A stretch of 64,000 bases of DNA from Histomonas meleagridis (Eukaryota; Parabasalia; Tritrichomonadida; Dientamoebidae): assembly GCA_020186115.1 (NCBI GenBank), contig WSYJ01000186.1, positions 682,001 to 746,000 of the forward strand, given 5' to 3'. Below are positions 28,246-37,980 of this stretch, piece by piece. A program made the position numbers and the translations under genes. How positions within the stretch are numbered: the stretch's first letter is position 1; the number at the start of each line of letters is the position of its first letter. Below the pieces are notes generated by a model. It did not search any database and was not told the DNA's origin. It saw only the letters and a program-made list of their open reading frames with translations.

Positions 28246-29583
28246 ATGATGGATGATACTTATAGCCCTGTTAAGTCCCCAAAGAAAAAAGTAGCTACTA
28301 AAGACCAAACAATTTGCTTAGAAACACTTCATGAGCTTGAACAAATTATATTTGATTTAACAGATCAAAATCTTGAAAATTCAATTGAAAAAATAATGAA
28401 AATATATACTTCTAATTTAGCACATTCATTAAATATTATAATAGCTCACATGGTTTACTATTCATTTTGTTCACGAAATAACGATATTAATATTTATTTT
28501 AATTTCATTAAAAAAATCCAAGAAAAAGAAAATGAAACTGATAAAAATATTGATCCGCAACTAGGTGAAATTTTTAATGATTATATAACACATATGAATT
28601 CACAAGAGTCATATTATATAATTGAGAAAATGATACAACAAAATTTAATTGATGCAAATGTAGCACAAAACAAATATTCGAATTTTTTTTCACATTATAA
28701 AACAGAAAAAGAAAATAAAAGAAGATGGAACATACCTGATAAAATAGATGAAAATGATCATTCGAATAATATCGAGCAGATAAAAGAATTGATTAAAAAG
28801 TATGAAAAACTTTCGAATAATGATTGGGAACTTCATAAGAAATTAATTGAAGAAGGAAACAATGAAAGTGAAATTGCACAAATAATTCGAAATGATGACA
28901 TTAAGAAACTGAAAAAAATATCATCAAAAAATGAATTTAATTTTGATCAAAGAATTGATCAATCAATATATGAAAGAAATTCATTTCTTAATGGTTGCAA
29001 TGTTACATTAATTAATTATGCAGCATATTTTTCAGCAGTTAAATGTTTTAAATATTTAATGGAAAATGGTGCTGATCTTGAAAACACAGGAAAATATGCT
29101 GTTGCTGGTGGAAGTTTAGAGATTATTCATTTATGTGAACAAAATCATTCATCATTTGAAGGTTCATATGAATGTGCAATTAAAAGACATCAAAATGATA
29201 TCTTTCGTTATGTCTTTAAATATAAATTAGAAAAAATTAAAGATACATCTAAAGGAAGAAAGAAGAAAAATAATTCAATTCTTGTAGATTTAATTGATTT
29301 AGGAAATTATTGTATTAAATATGAAAATTTTGATATCTTATTATATCTGATAAAGAAAGGATTGAAGTATAGTAATATATTAGTTAATGAAGCAGCAAAA
29401 AATGGGAATTTATATCTCATCAAATATTATCTTCCAAATAGTTCTATGCCCAAAAAGATTTTGTTTAAATCAACAAAATCCGGAAATTTCGAACTTGTTA
29501 AATTTGTTCTTGAACTAAAAGGTATTGATATTAATTTGAAAAATATCATTTTACTTTATATAAAACTTGTTTTAATGTTTTAA
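28246..29583 (+). CDS. DUF3447-ankyrin protein, head segment 1
   Basis: I place the start at the ATG at 28246 (MMDDTYSPVKSP), though an in-frame ATG at 28216 would add ten residues from the duplicated promoter. The helical N-terminus carries repeated LEQIIFDL, NSQESYYIIEKM and ELHKKLIEEG segments, then the DUF3447 region: NVTLINYAAYFSAVKCFKYLMENGADLENTGKYAVAGGSLEIIHLCEQNHSSFEG. A first ankyrin-type repeat (NFELVKFVLELKGIDINLKN) follows. The frame then runs into the first inter-unit spacer and stops at 29583. Read alone the product is about 445 residues. I believe it continues through the array below. Such proteins are a large trichomonad family of unknown function, likely protein-binding. Confidence 0.8.
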   Translation: MMDDTYSPVKSPKKKVATKDQTICLETLHELEQIIFDLTDQNLENSIEKIMKIYTSNLAHSLNIIIAHMVYYSFCSRNNDINIYFNFIKKIQEKENETDKNIDPQLGEIFNDYITHMNSQESYYIIEKMIQQNLIDANVAQNKYSNFFSHYKTEKENKRRWNIPDKIDENDHSNNIEQIKELIKKYEKLSNNDWELHKKLIEEGNNESEIAQIIRNDDIKKLKKISSKNEFNFDQRIDQSIYERNSFLNGCNVTLINYAAYFSAVKCFKYLMENGADLENTGKYAVAGGSLEIIHLCEQNHSSFEGSYECAIKRHQNDIFRYVFKYKLEKIKDTSKGRKKKNNSILVDLIDLGNYCIKYENFDILLYLIKKGLKYSNILVNEAAKNGNLYLIKYYLPNSSMPKKILFKSTKSGNFELVKFVLELKGIDINLKNIILLYIKLVLMF

Positions 29584-32500
29584 AATTTAATAATAATGTT
29601 TAAAAATTATTAATATTATTTCAAACAGTTCTTATGTTGGCATCACAAAATGGTTTCACAAAGATTGTAAAACAATTCCTTAAACAAAAAGGAATCGATA
29701 TTAATACTAAAGATATATATTTGTTTTATTTAATGTTTATTTTAATCATTTTATCCTGTTTTATAATAATATATGAAATTTATTTAAACTATTTGATACA
29801 GCACTTATAAAAGCAGCACGATCTGGTCATATAGGAACAGTAAAATTACTTCTTAAACAAAAAGATATTGATATTAATGTACAAACTATTTAAACATTTT
29901 ATTTAATGTTTGTTATAATAATAATGGGTTTCAATATAATGTTTGGAACTTATTATAATGATTTAGTACAGCATTTATAGAAGCATCTTCAAATGGTCAT
30001 ACAGAAATAGTTGATTTACTACTGAAACAAAAAAATACTAATTATAAAATTAAGAATTTTTATTCATTTTATACAATATTTGTTTTAATAATTTAATATT
30101 TATAAATAATATTTGGAATTTATTTGATAATTTTAATACAGGGTTCATGATGGCAACTCAAAATGGTCATTTTGAAACAGTTAATTTCCTTCTTGAACAG
30201 AAAAAGATTGATATAAACGCTAAAAATATTTTTTGGTTTTATTTCAAATTCAATTTAATGATTTAATATTTTAAATTAAAATTTGGATTTTACTTAAATT
30301 ATTTGATACACCATTTATGATGGCAGCTGAAAATAATCATATAGAAATAGTTAAACTATTTCTTGAACAAAAAGGAATTGATATCAATGCTAAAAATGTA
30401 TATTTGTTTTGTATAAAATATAATTTTCTTATTTAGCATTTTAATATAATATTTGGAATTTCTATGTATTATTTGATACAGCACTAATGAAAGTTGCTGA
30501 AAATGGTAAACCGAAAATGTTTAAATTACTTCTTAAACAAAAAGGAATTGATATAAATGCTAAAAATATTTATTTGTTTTATTTGAGATTTATTTTTATA
30601 ATTTTATATTCCAAAATAATATTTGGGAATTATATAAATTATTTGACACAGCACTTATTTATGCATCAAAAGGAAGAGGTTCTTGGCACAACGGTGTTTA
30701 TGTAACAAATAAAAATCTTTTAAAAATAGTTAGTATGCTTCTTGAGCAAAAAGATATTGATGTTAATGCTGTGAATATCAATTTGTTATATTTAAAATCT
30801 ATTTTATTAGTTTAGTATTTCAAAACGATATTTGGGAATTATTTCATTAATTTAATACAGCACTTGTTGCTGCATATTCAAATAGAAATACAGATATTGT
30901 TCAGTTACTTCTTCAACATGGAGGAATTGACATTAATAGAGATAATGTTTATTAATTAAATAAGATAGTATTTCAAAATAATGTTTGGAAATCATTTAAT
31001 TTATATGAAACGGCACTTATTTGTGCTGCTGAAAATAGTCATGTTGATATAGTTAAGTTTCTTGTTGAGCAAGAATCATTTGATATCAATGGTGGTAATG
31101 TTTATTTATTTTATTTGGTGTTTATATTAATAAGTTCAGGTTTCAATAAAATATTTGGAAATTGTTTGTATTATTTGGAAAATCACTTGTAAAAGCATCA
31201 CAAAATGGTAATATCGAAATAGTTAAATTACTTCTTGAACAAGAAGGAATTGATGTTAATTTTGTCTATGGTATTAATTCGTTTTATATTATGTTTATAT
31301 TGGAAAATCGAAATTTATAAATCAAATTTAATAATTATTTATAATATTTGACACAGCTCTTTTAGCAGCATTGAAACGAGAGAAATTAGATATAGCTGAA
31401 TTACTTCTTCAACATCAAGATATTTATATAAATGATAAAGATTTTTCTTTTATTTATTTAGAGTTTATATTATTAATTTAATATTTCTTAATATTATTTG
31501 GAAATCTTATAAAATATTTGATAATGCACTTATGATAGCATTAAGAAAAGGTTATATAGATATAGCAAAGAAACTTGCACAAAAAGAAGAGCTTGATTGT
31601 AATGCTCAAAATATTAATTTTTTTAACAAGATATTTGTGTTAATATTTTAATATTTAAAGATAATATTTGGAGATTATTTAAATTATTTAAAACAGCACT
31701 TATTTTAGCAACCGAAAAAGATTATACAGAAATTGCTGAAATACTTCTTGAAAAAGAGGATATTGATGTTAATATTAGAGATATTTATTTAGTTTATTAA
31801 ATATTAATTATAATAATTTAATGTTTCAAAATAATATTTAAGGATAATATATAATGTTTAATACAGCACTTATTAATGCATCGAGTAAAGGTAATCTTTT
31901 AATAGTACAATTAATTATTGATGATGGAGCTAATATTAATGATGAAGATATTCAATTGATTTATATAAAATTTGCTTCAATAACTTCAAATTTCATAACA
32001 ATATTTGGAAATTGTTAAAGTTATTTAATAAAGCACTCATTAAAGCAGCTCAAAACGGTCATGCAGAAATAGTTGAATTACTTCTTGATCAAGAGGGAAC
32101 TGAAATCAATGCCATAGACCAAATTTATTGATTTTATTTGAAATTGGATTATATAATTTTGGAATGTTTAATAAAGAATTTCAAAAATTATTTCAAATAT
32201 TTAAAACACCTCTTATTTACGCTGCTCAAAATGGTCATGCAGGAGTTGTTAAAATACTTCTTAAGGAAAAAGATATTGATGTTAATGCTCGAGATATTAA
32301 ATTATTTTATATAATATTTAATATAATAATATAATATTTCAAAATAATATTTCAAAATTATTCAAAATATTTAAAACAGCACTTATGTATGCAGTTGAAA
32401 ATGGTCATGAAGAAGTTGTTAAAATGCTTATTAAACATAAGAATATATACATCAATGCTAAAGATATTTGTTTGTTTTATTTGGCGTTTATTATAATAAT

Positions 32501-33628
32501 TTTGGAACATTTTAAAATAATATTTGGAGATTATCTAAAATATTTAATACAGCTCTTACATATGCATATAGAAATGGACATATTAAAATTGCTGATATTC
32601 TTATTGAAAATGGTGTTTATAGTAATCCTGAAAACATTTAATTTATTTATTAAGAGTTAAACAATAATATTTAAAAATTATTTTAATTATTTAGTGATAC
32701 ATTAGTATCAGCTGCGAGAAATGGTTATATAGAAATAGTTAAATTACTCCTTTCGAAGAAGAAATTTGATATCAATCCTAAAAATATTTGTTTAATATAT
32801 TTAATATATATTATAATAATTTTGTTATATTTAATAATAATATTTAATAATGCACTCGTTAGTGCAGTCGAAAATGGATGTATAGAAGTAGTTAAATTAC
32901 TTCTTAAACAAAAAGAAATCGATGTAAATACTACGAATGGTATTTATTAATTATAATTCGAATATCTTTCAATGATTTTGGGATATTTCAAAGCAAATTA
33001 TAAAAATCATTTAAATAATTCAAAACTCCACTTATGAAAGCATCTGAAAGTGGTTATATTGAGATAGTCAAATTACTACTTAAACAAAAGGGAATTGATG
33101 TTAATCTCAAAAATATTTATATTTTTATTACAATATTTACCTTAATAATTTAATATTTCAAAATAGCATATGAAAATTATTTAACTTATTCGAAACAGCA
33201 CTCATTTTAGCACTACGAAATAATCACCTTGAAATAGTTGAATTACTTCTTGAGCAAAAAGGAATTGATGTTAATGTTAAGTATATTTATTTTGTAGTTT
33301 TCGTGTTTCAAAATAATATTTGGAAATTGTTTGATGTTTTTAATACACCACTTATTATTGCACTGAAAAAAGGTCACATTGAGATTGCTAAATTAATTCT
33401 TGGTCAAAAAGGAATTGATGTCGATATAAAAGATATTTAAATATTTTGTTTGGCATTCATTATAAAAATTTAATGTTTAATATTTTCTTTGGGAAATTAT
33501 TTTAATTATTTAACACAGCAATGGATTATGCATATGATTATGGTTATGATGAAATTATCAATTTAATAAATAAAATTAAAGAAATGGAATCAATTTCTAG
33601 CAAAAAACATAAAAAAAACAAAAAATAA
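29584..33628 (+). repeat. Array 1: 24 ankyrin-unit tandem array with stop-bearing spacers
   Basis: The array has 24 units, spaced about 145-210 bp and mostly 166-175 bp. In each, one 31-33-codon frame encodes an ankyrin repeat: F-x-T-A/P-L, variable middle, GH-EIVKLLL-Q-G-I-D-I-N-A-K-D/N-I. Every unit is open in that frame, though their sequences have diverged widely. One (about 30647) even carries a 36-nt in-frame insertion. The spacers, about 65-85 nt, contain TAA/TGA stops or change frame, start near TATTTGTTTTATTTG and end near ATTTGGAAATTATTTAAATTATTT. The last unit (33509-33628) has its own Lys-rich tail and TAA. The simplest reading is one multi-part gene with the head at 28246. Confidence 0.75.
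33509..33628 (+). CDS. Array 1 terminal unit with Lys-rich C-terminus
   Basis: A 39-residue end segment in the ankyrin frame: FNTAMDYAYDYGYDEIINLINKI, then a charged tail ending HKKNKK and a TAA. It keeps the unit start but replaces the usual G-I-D-I-N end with a unique tail, as the natural C-terminus of a DUF3447-ankyrin protein would. It has no start codon of its own, so it only makes sense if joined to upstream units. Confidence 0.6.
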   Translation, partial: FNTAMDYAYDYGYDEIINLINKIKEMESISSKKHKKNKK

Positions 33629-35862
33629 ATAAAAATCATTTTTCATAAATATATATGTTTACCTTTTTGATACAGTTGTAAAAATATTTTATCTTTGAAT
33701 GGAATAATTGATCAATATCGGTATGTTTGTTTATAATATATAAGTTGAATGTTTTCATAAAAAAAAATTATATGATCAATTGATTTAACAACACAAGAAA
33801 ATGTTTAAATTAACAGTTGTCGAAACAATGATTTCCCGTATTCTTTTAATTTTACTATTTGTTATTTGATTATTACATTTTATTCACGGTTGAAGCTTTT
33901 AGTGAAATTTTTTGCGAAATTATCGAATTCTTCTTGTCAATTGAAAAATTTGAATAGTTTATTTGTGATATGGTACACACCGAAAAAACCTTAGGAACTA
34001 TTTCTTGCCACATGGTGAATAATTCACATAGTTACTAAGAGCAAAGAGCAACCCAATAAATTGCATTATTGCTATAAAAAACAAAAAACAAAAAATAAAT
34101 GTGGGGAAATTTTATGCAAACATTATCATTTCCTCCTGAAAAATGCAGTTGCTGTAGCTGATACTTGGTTGGCAGAAAGAGTATTGAGGAGGAATTTGAT
34201 TATTTTTCTGTTGATTTGTAGAACTTGGACGTGAGTACCGCTTAAGGCGACGACCAAGCTCAGCAGAACTTCTACGAAACAATTCTACTTGAGGTTGACA
34301 GATAGGTGCATCGAAAATAGATATTGTTTCGGAGGTCGGGCTGCTGAAATCCATTTGGATCAAAAGGAAAGTCAACCGCTCGATATCTCAAATGTTCAAT
34401 GCGAAATTTTGGTTTTTTGTAACGATTTAAATCAAATAAACGGCCGAAATCTAGGCCACCCCAAAAAATTGTTACCAAATGATGCCAAACATGTGGCAAA
34501 ATACATTCATTAACAAGATTTTTCCGATATAAAATTTGTGAACATGAAGGTTAAAACAAGAATTTAGTTTTTAATTTACTTTTTACTTTAATTTGAAAAA
34601 ATATCTTTAATTGACCAAACGTATCTTTACAAATGCCTAAGTACAAATAGCATGATCGAGTGAACAAGGCAACAAAGAAGTTGACAAAATTTCGGTTTTG
34701 AAATGAAAATTGAAACTTAAAAAATCAAAATGATTCTAAGTAACACGAGCAAAAATAAAATATTATAGTAATCCTTTGAAAATAAGAACCTTTTAGGATC
34801 ACATTCATCTGAAAGATTGAGTTTGTAAATGATAGGAAACTTCCATCCTTGTTTAATAAAATATTTTGTAAATTTTGAAGTGCTCTTTAACTTTACTTAT
34901 AGAATTTGACACAAATACAGACTCAAAATTGTTTATTGAATTTCCTTCTTCATATTGTTTTCGTGTTCACATTCATCTTGAACTAATCATTTTATTATTT
35001 TTATTGTGGCAAATTAAATAAATAACAATAATGACAATTACTATTAAAATTAATATAAAAACTACGATAACAATTTTTATATATTTATTCTTATTTTCTT
35101 TATTTTGTTATTTTATTGGATTAATTATTGTGAAAAAATTTGAATAAAAATCATAAATTGCTGAATAGTATACAACAGTATAATTATAATAAATAATATT
35201 GGTATAAATATAAGTTGCCTTTGAATCAATCATATAAAATGTAATAGTACTCAAATAAAATGTTTTTTTGAATAATTGTAATTGAATATAAGCCATAAAA
35301 AATATATGAATTTGTTAATATTAAACCAAATGGAAAAGAAATTGTAAATGTATTTGATCTTGTAAATGAATTTGATCCCGTTAATGCATCTGACTAAGTG
35401 CATATGTTCGATTATGAAAATGTATTTGTAGCGAAATTAAGTCGAAATCTAAATAATTTTCCTATGTTATCTGCTTTGTCAACTGGAGCAACAAGAATAT
35501 ATTTTTGATTGACAATATCTTCTGTATTAAATTTGATAGTATTATTAGATATTTGATTTTATTTTTTGAAACAGCATTAATGGTTGCATCTAAATTTAAT
35601 TGCACTAATATTGTCAATTTCCTTCTTGAACAATGAATTAATATCAATAACAAAACATTTCATATTTGTAATAAATATATAGTATTTAAAAATTATATAT
35701 GGAATTTATCCAAATTATTTAAAGCTTCACTTATATGTGCATCTATGTATTATATTTTTTGAATTTATTTTATTGATAATGAAATTTATTGTATTTCTTC
35801 TTCTAGTGCTACTATATTGTCACTTTTTGCAGTAACGTTATTATTGGCACTTTTCCCCTCAG
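33629..35862. other. Long intergenic region with an ankyrin relic
   Basis: Over 2.2 kb without a gene I can support. Minus-strand open frames at 34112-34375 and 34272-34499 overlap and show composition less biased than random AT-rich DNA (LGRRLKRYSRPSSTNQQKNN), so a small frame-broken gene is possible, but neither ends in a recognisable family and the second starts with TTG. 34940-35450 is extremely AT-rich. A decayed ankyrin unit lies at 35565-35763. Confidence 0.4.
35565..35763 (+). pseudogene. Solitary decayed ankyrin unit of the array family
   Basis: FETALMVASKFNCTNIVNFLLEQ is followed by an in-frame TGA (35634-35636) and then INININ. A spacer-like ATATATGGAATTTATCCAAATTATTT leads into a second truncated unit (KASLICASMYYIF) with a stop. 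No DUF3447 head is nearby. It is clearly a relic of the same family, now without coding constraint. Confidence 0.65.
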
Positions 35863-36354
35863 ATGTTTTATCTGCTTTTCTCTTTTTCTCTATCAATAAA
35901 TTGCCCAAGTATGCATCATCTTCATGCCACTGCGACAAAAGTTACAATTCCAAGTAATGGATGGTATTATTTTTACTCTGAACATATACCATCTGGTGAT
36001 GAACAAATAATCAGAGTAAATCCAACACAAAAGGTATCTGTCTATGCGGGCAAAGGACTTATGTGTCCAAATCAAACAGACACGCCAATATTATCTGCAG
36101 ATCCAAACATATTTTCAAAAGTCAGTCTCAAATTGAATGACGAAATTGGTCTCCAAATTTACGGAATTTATGCCACTCAAGAAAGTGATGTGATTGTTTC
36201 TGTTGAAGGAAACAATCCCAACACAGCAGATCGCTCAGAATGGCAGCTTATATCTTCTATATTTTTTGGAAGCAGTTTGATCTTACTTGTAATGTATTTC
36301 TTACATGCCGTATTTGCTCGTAACAAAGTACACTACCAAGTTAATTTACAATAA
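35863..36354 (+). CDS. Small single-pass membrane protein, unknown
   Basis: A 163-residue ATG frame. A hydrophobic signal peptide (MFYLLFSFSLSINC) is followed by an ectodomain of about 110 residues with a strand-rich look (KVTIPSNGWYYFYSE, IIRVNPTQKVSVYAGKG, VIVSVEGNN), two likely N-glycosylation sites and a lone Cys after the signal, then a transmembrane helix (about 132-152, SSIFFGSSLILLVMYFLHAVF) and a 10-residue basic tail. I recognise no family. The layout fits a small type I surface or secretory-pathway protein. Confidence 0.65.
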   Translation: MFYLLFSFSLSINCPSMHHLHATATKVTIPSNGWYYFYSEHIPSGDEQIIRVNPTQKVSVYAGKGLMCPNQTDTPILSADPNIFSKVSLKLNDEIGLQIYGIYATQESDVIVSVEGNNPNTADRSEWQLISSIFFGSSLILLVMYFLHAVFARNKVHYQVNLQ

Positions 36355-36527
36355 AAATAACATATTTAGATTTTTATGACTTTTTTTTGCTTAAAACATC
36401 TTTAAACACCATTAAGCAAATTGACTTTTATTTATAAAAACTTCACCAAATTTTAAGTAGTAAAAAAAAAAAAATTGAAATTTGATCAATACGATTTAAA
36501 AATCGATTTTTATTTAAAACTATTTTA

Positions 36528-37694
36528 CTAAAATATATATTTTATTATTTCGCCCGACAAAAATTCATCTATTAATGTGTTTAATCTTTCCTCCGACAAA
36601 AACAATTCAGTTCCATTTTCGAAGCCGATTTCCTCATTGCCCAACAAGTCCACATATACAGAAGGCACCAAAAACAAATAAAGTTTTGGATCAAATCTTT
36701 GTCTAAACACCAAAAGTATTCTTGAATGCAACAGATTTAAATCCATTGCTACGTGTAAGTCATCTTTTGAATTTTTATAATATTCAACAAGAAGTTGATC
36801 GATTACAGTTCCGTCATGAAAACTTATAACATATTCTTTTTCTCTAGTGGAAAGTTGATAACAAAGGTTATACGGTTCTTTACCGAAATACAAAAAGTTT
36901 TTCGGAAGTTCTATGAATTTAAATGGTTCGAAATTATATTCGTTACCATCATATTTTATATTATATCTTTTACATAAAGTTTCATTTAATAATTCTGTTT
37001 TCCAATCAATATATTCATCAGAATTATTATTACTTAAAGCAAAATATTCAACTAATCTTATTCGCCTTAAAAACAAATTTAATTCTTCTCCATTAATTTC
37101 ATTTATATATTTATTCTTTATCTCATTAAATTTATTCTCAGGTAAATCACATTTTACCAAATCTAAAACAAAGTTCTGGAAAATCGAATATGTTTTTATA
37201 TTAAACTCAGGTTTTTTCATTAAAATAACTTTCAAATTTAAAAAGAAATTTCGCGCTAAAATTATATATTTTTTCGGTTCCAAACAATATAAATTTGATC
37301 TTAATCTTAACTCATATATTATAAATATACTACAAAACGCAATTAATATTTGATTTATATCTTCAAATTCTTTTTCGAATTCATTAACAGAATTAATTAC
37401 ATTTTCATCATTTAGATCAGTCCTATTATCAAGTTTAGGTAAACAAATGTTTCGTAGATATCTATCAATAGGACATGATAAGTTTAAACATTTCGAATGT
37501 ATTAAATGTGTACATAATGTAAAACATTTTATTTGTTCAATTGTTCCATAATTATCATACTTTAAAGGTAATGTCGAATTATACATATAAAGTGGATAAC
37601 AAAGAATTTCATTATCATTAAGACAAGTTCTGCATGCAGAACATTGTTCAATTTCTTCTGCTGAATCACTTTCATCAAGATCAATGTTATTATC
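36528..37694 (-). CDS. UBR-type E3 ligase, RING and C-terminal domain (third fragment)
   Basis: From about 37694 the frame reads DNNIDLDESDSAEEIEQCSACRTC, then a RING-like run IKCFTLCTHLIHSKCLNLSCPID, then helices and a C-terminal domain ending FLVPSVYVDLLGNEEIGFENGTELFLSEERLNTLIDEFL. This parallels the RING plus UBLC end of UBR1/UBR2 (PYLDEYGE...GLRRGNPLYLNEERY). It has no ATG at its true beginning; the first is at 37586, inside the RING. It is therefore the tail of the gene above, shifted by one base at an A-run (about 37695-37700). Confidence 0.7.
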   Translation of the reverse strand, partial: DNNIDLDESDSAEEIEQCSACRTCLNDNEILCYPLYMYNSTLPLKYDNYGTIEQIKCFTLCTHLIHSKCLNLSCPIDRYLRNICLPKLDNRTDLNDENVINSVNEFEKEFEDINQILIAFCSIFIIYELRLRSNLYCLEPKKYIILARNFFLNLKVILMKKPEFNIKTYSIFQNFVLDLVKCDLPENKFNEIKNKYINEINGEELNLFLRRIRLVEYFALSNNNSDEYIDWKTELLNETLCKRYNIKYDGNEYNFEPFKFIELPKNFLYFGKEPYNLCYQLSTREKEYVISFHDGTVIDQLLVEYYKNSKDDLHVAMDLNLLHSRILLVFRQRFDPKLYLFLVPSVYVDLLGNEEIGFENGTELFLSEERLNTLIDEFLSGEIIKYIF

Positions 37695-37980
37695 TTTTTT
37701 CGAATTGTTCCATTTTGGTATTAAATGATTGTAGAATAGATGACTTTAAATCTTTTAATTTATTATTCGATGTTTTAGTTTCATTTGTTTTAGGTATTTC
37801 ATATGAAATATTCATTTGCACAAGTGCATTTTGTCCAATTGGACCTAATTCACTTATTAAATCGACAAATGATTTTGGTCTATAACTTTGGAATTGATAT
37901 TTTTGATACATTAAAGATTCGAAATCATTTGGAATTTTCGTAATTAATTCTTTAATATCATTAACTATAATTGTATCAGT
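37690..37980 (-). CDS. UBR-type E3 ligase, middle fragment
   Basis: This frame (LTDTIIVNDIKELITKIPNDFESLMYQKYQFQSYRPKSFVDLISELGPIGQNAL) continues from the N-terminal fragment after a one-base shift near 37981-37993 and ends at a TAA at 37690, where another one-base shift leads into the RING fragment. Its composition and the position between UBR box and RING fit the helical linker of UBR proteins. Removing one base from each homopolymer would restore one continuous frame. Confidence 0.6.
   Translation of the reverse strand, partial: TDTIIVNDIKELITKIPNDFESLMYQKYQFQSYRPKSFVDLISELGPIGQNALVQMNISYEIPKTNETKTSNNKLKDLKSSILQSFNTKMEQFEKR

Noticed and set aside
29584-33628. CRISPR-like regular repeats with spacers
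   Set aside because: The period is regular, but the repeated part is a protein-coding ankyrin repeat of about 95 bp, the units are diverged, and the setting is a eukaryotic genome.
34112-34513. Overlapping short frames on both strands
   Set aside because: The minus-strand pair looks somewhat protein-like, but neither has a supported start and end, and the plus-strand one starts with TTG. Kept only as a comment in the intergenic entry.
37690-37700. Programmed -1 slippery site in the UBR gene
   Set aside because: The codon phase over GAAAAAAGA does not give an X XXY YYZ heptamer, and the needed shift is +1.
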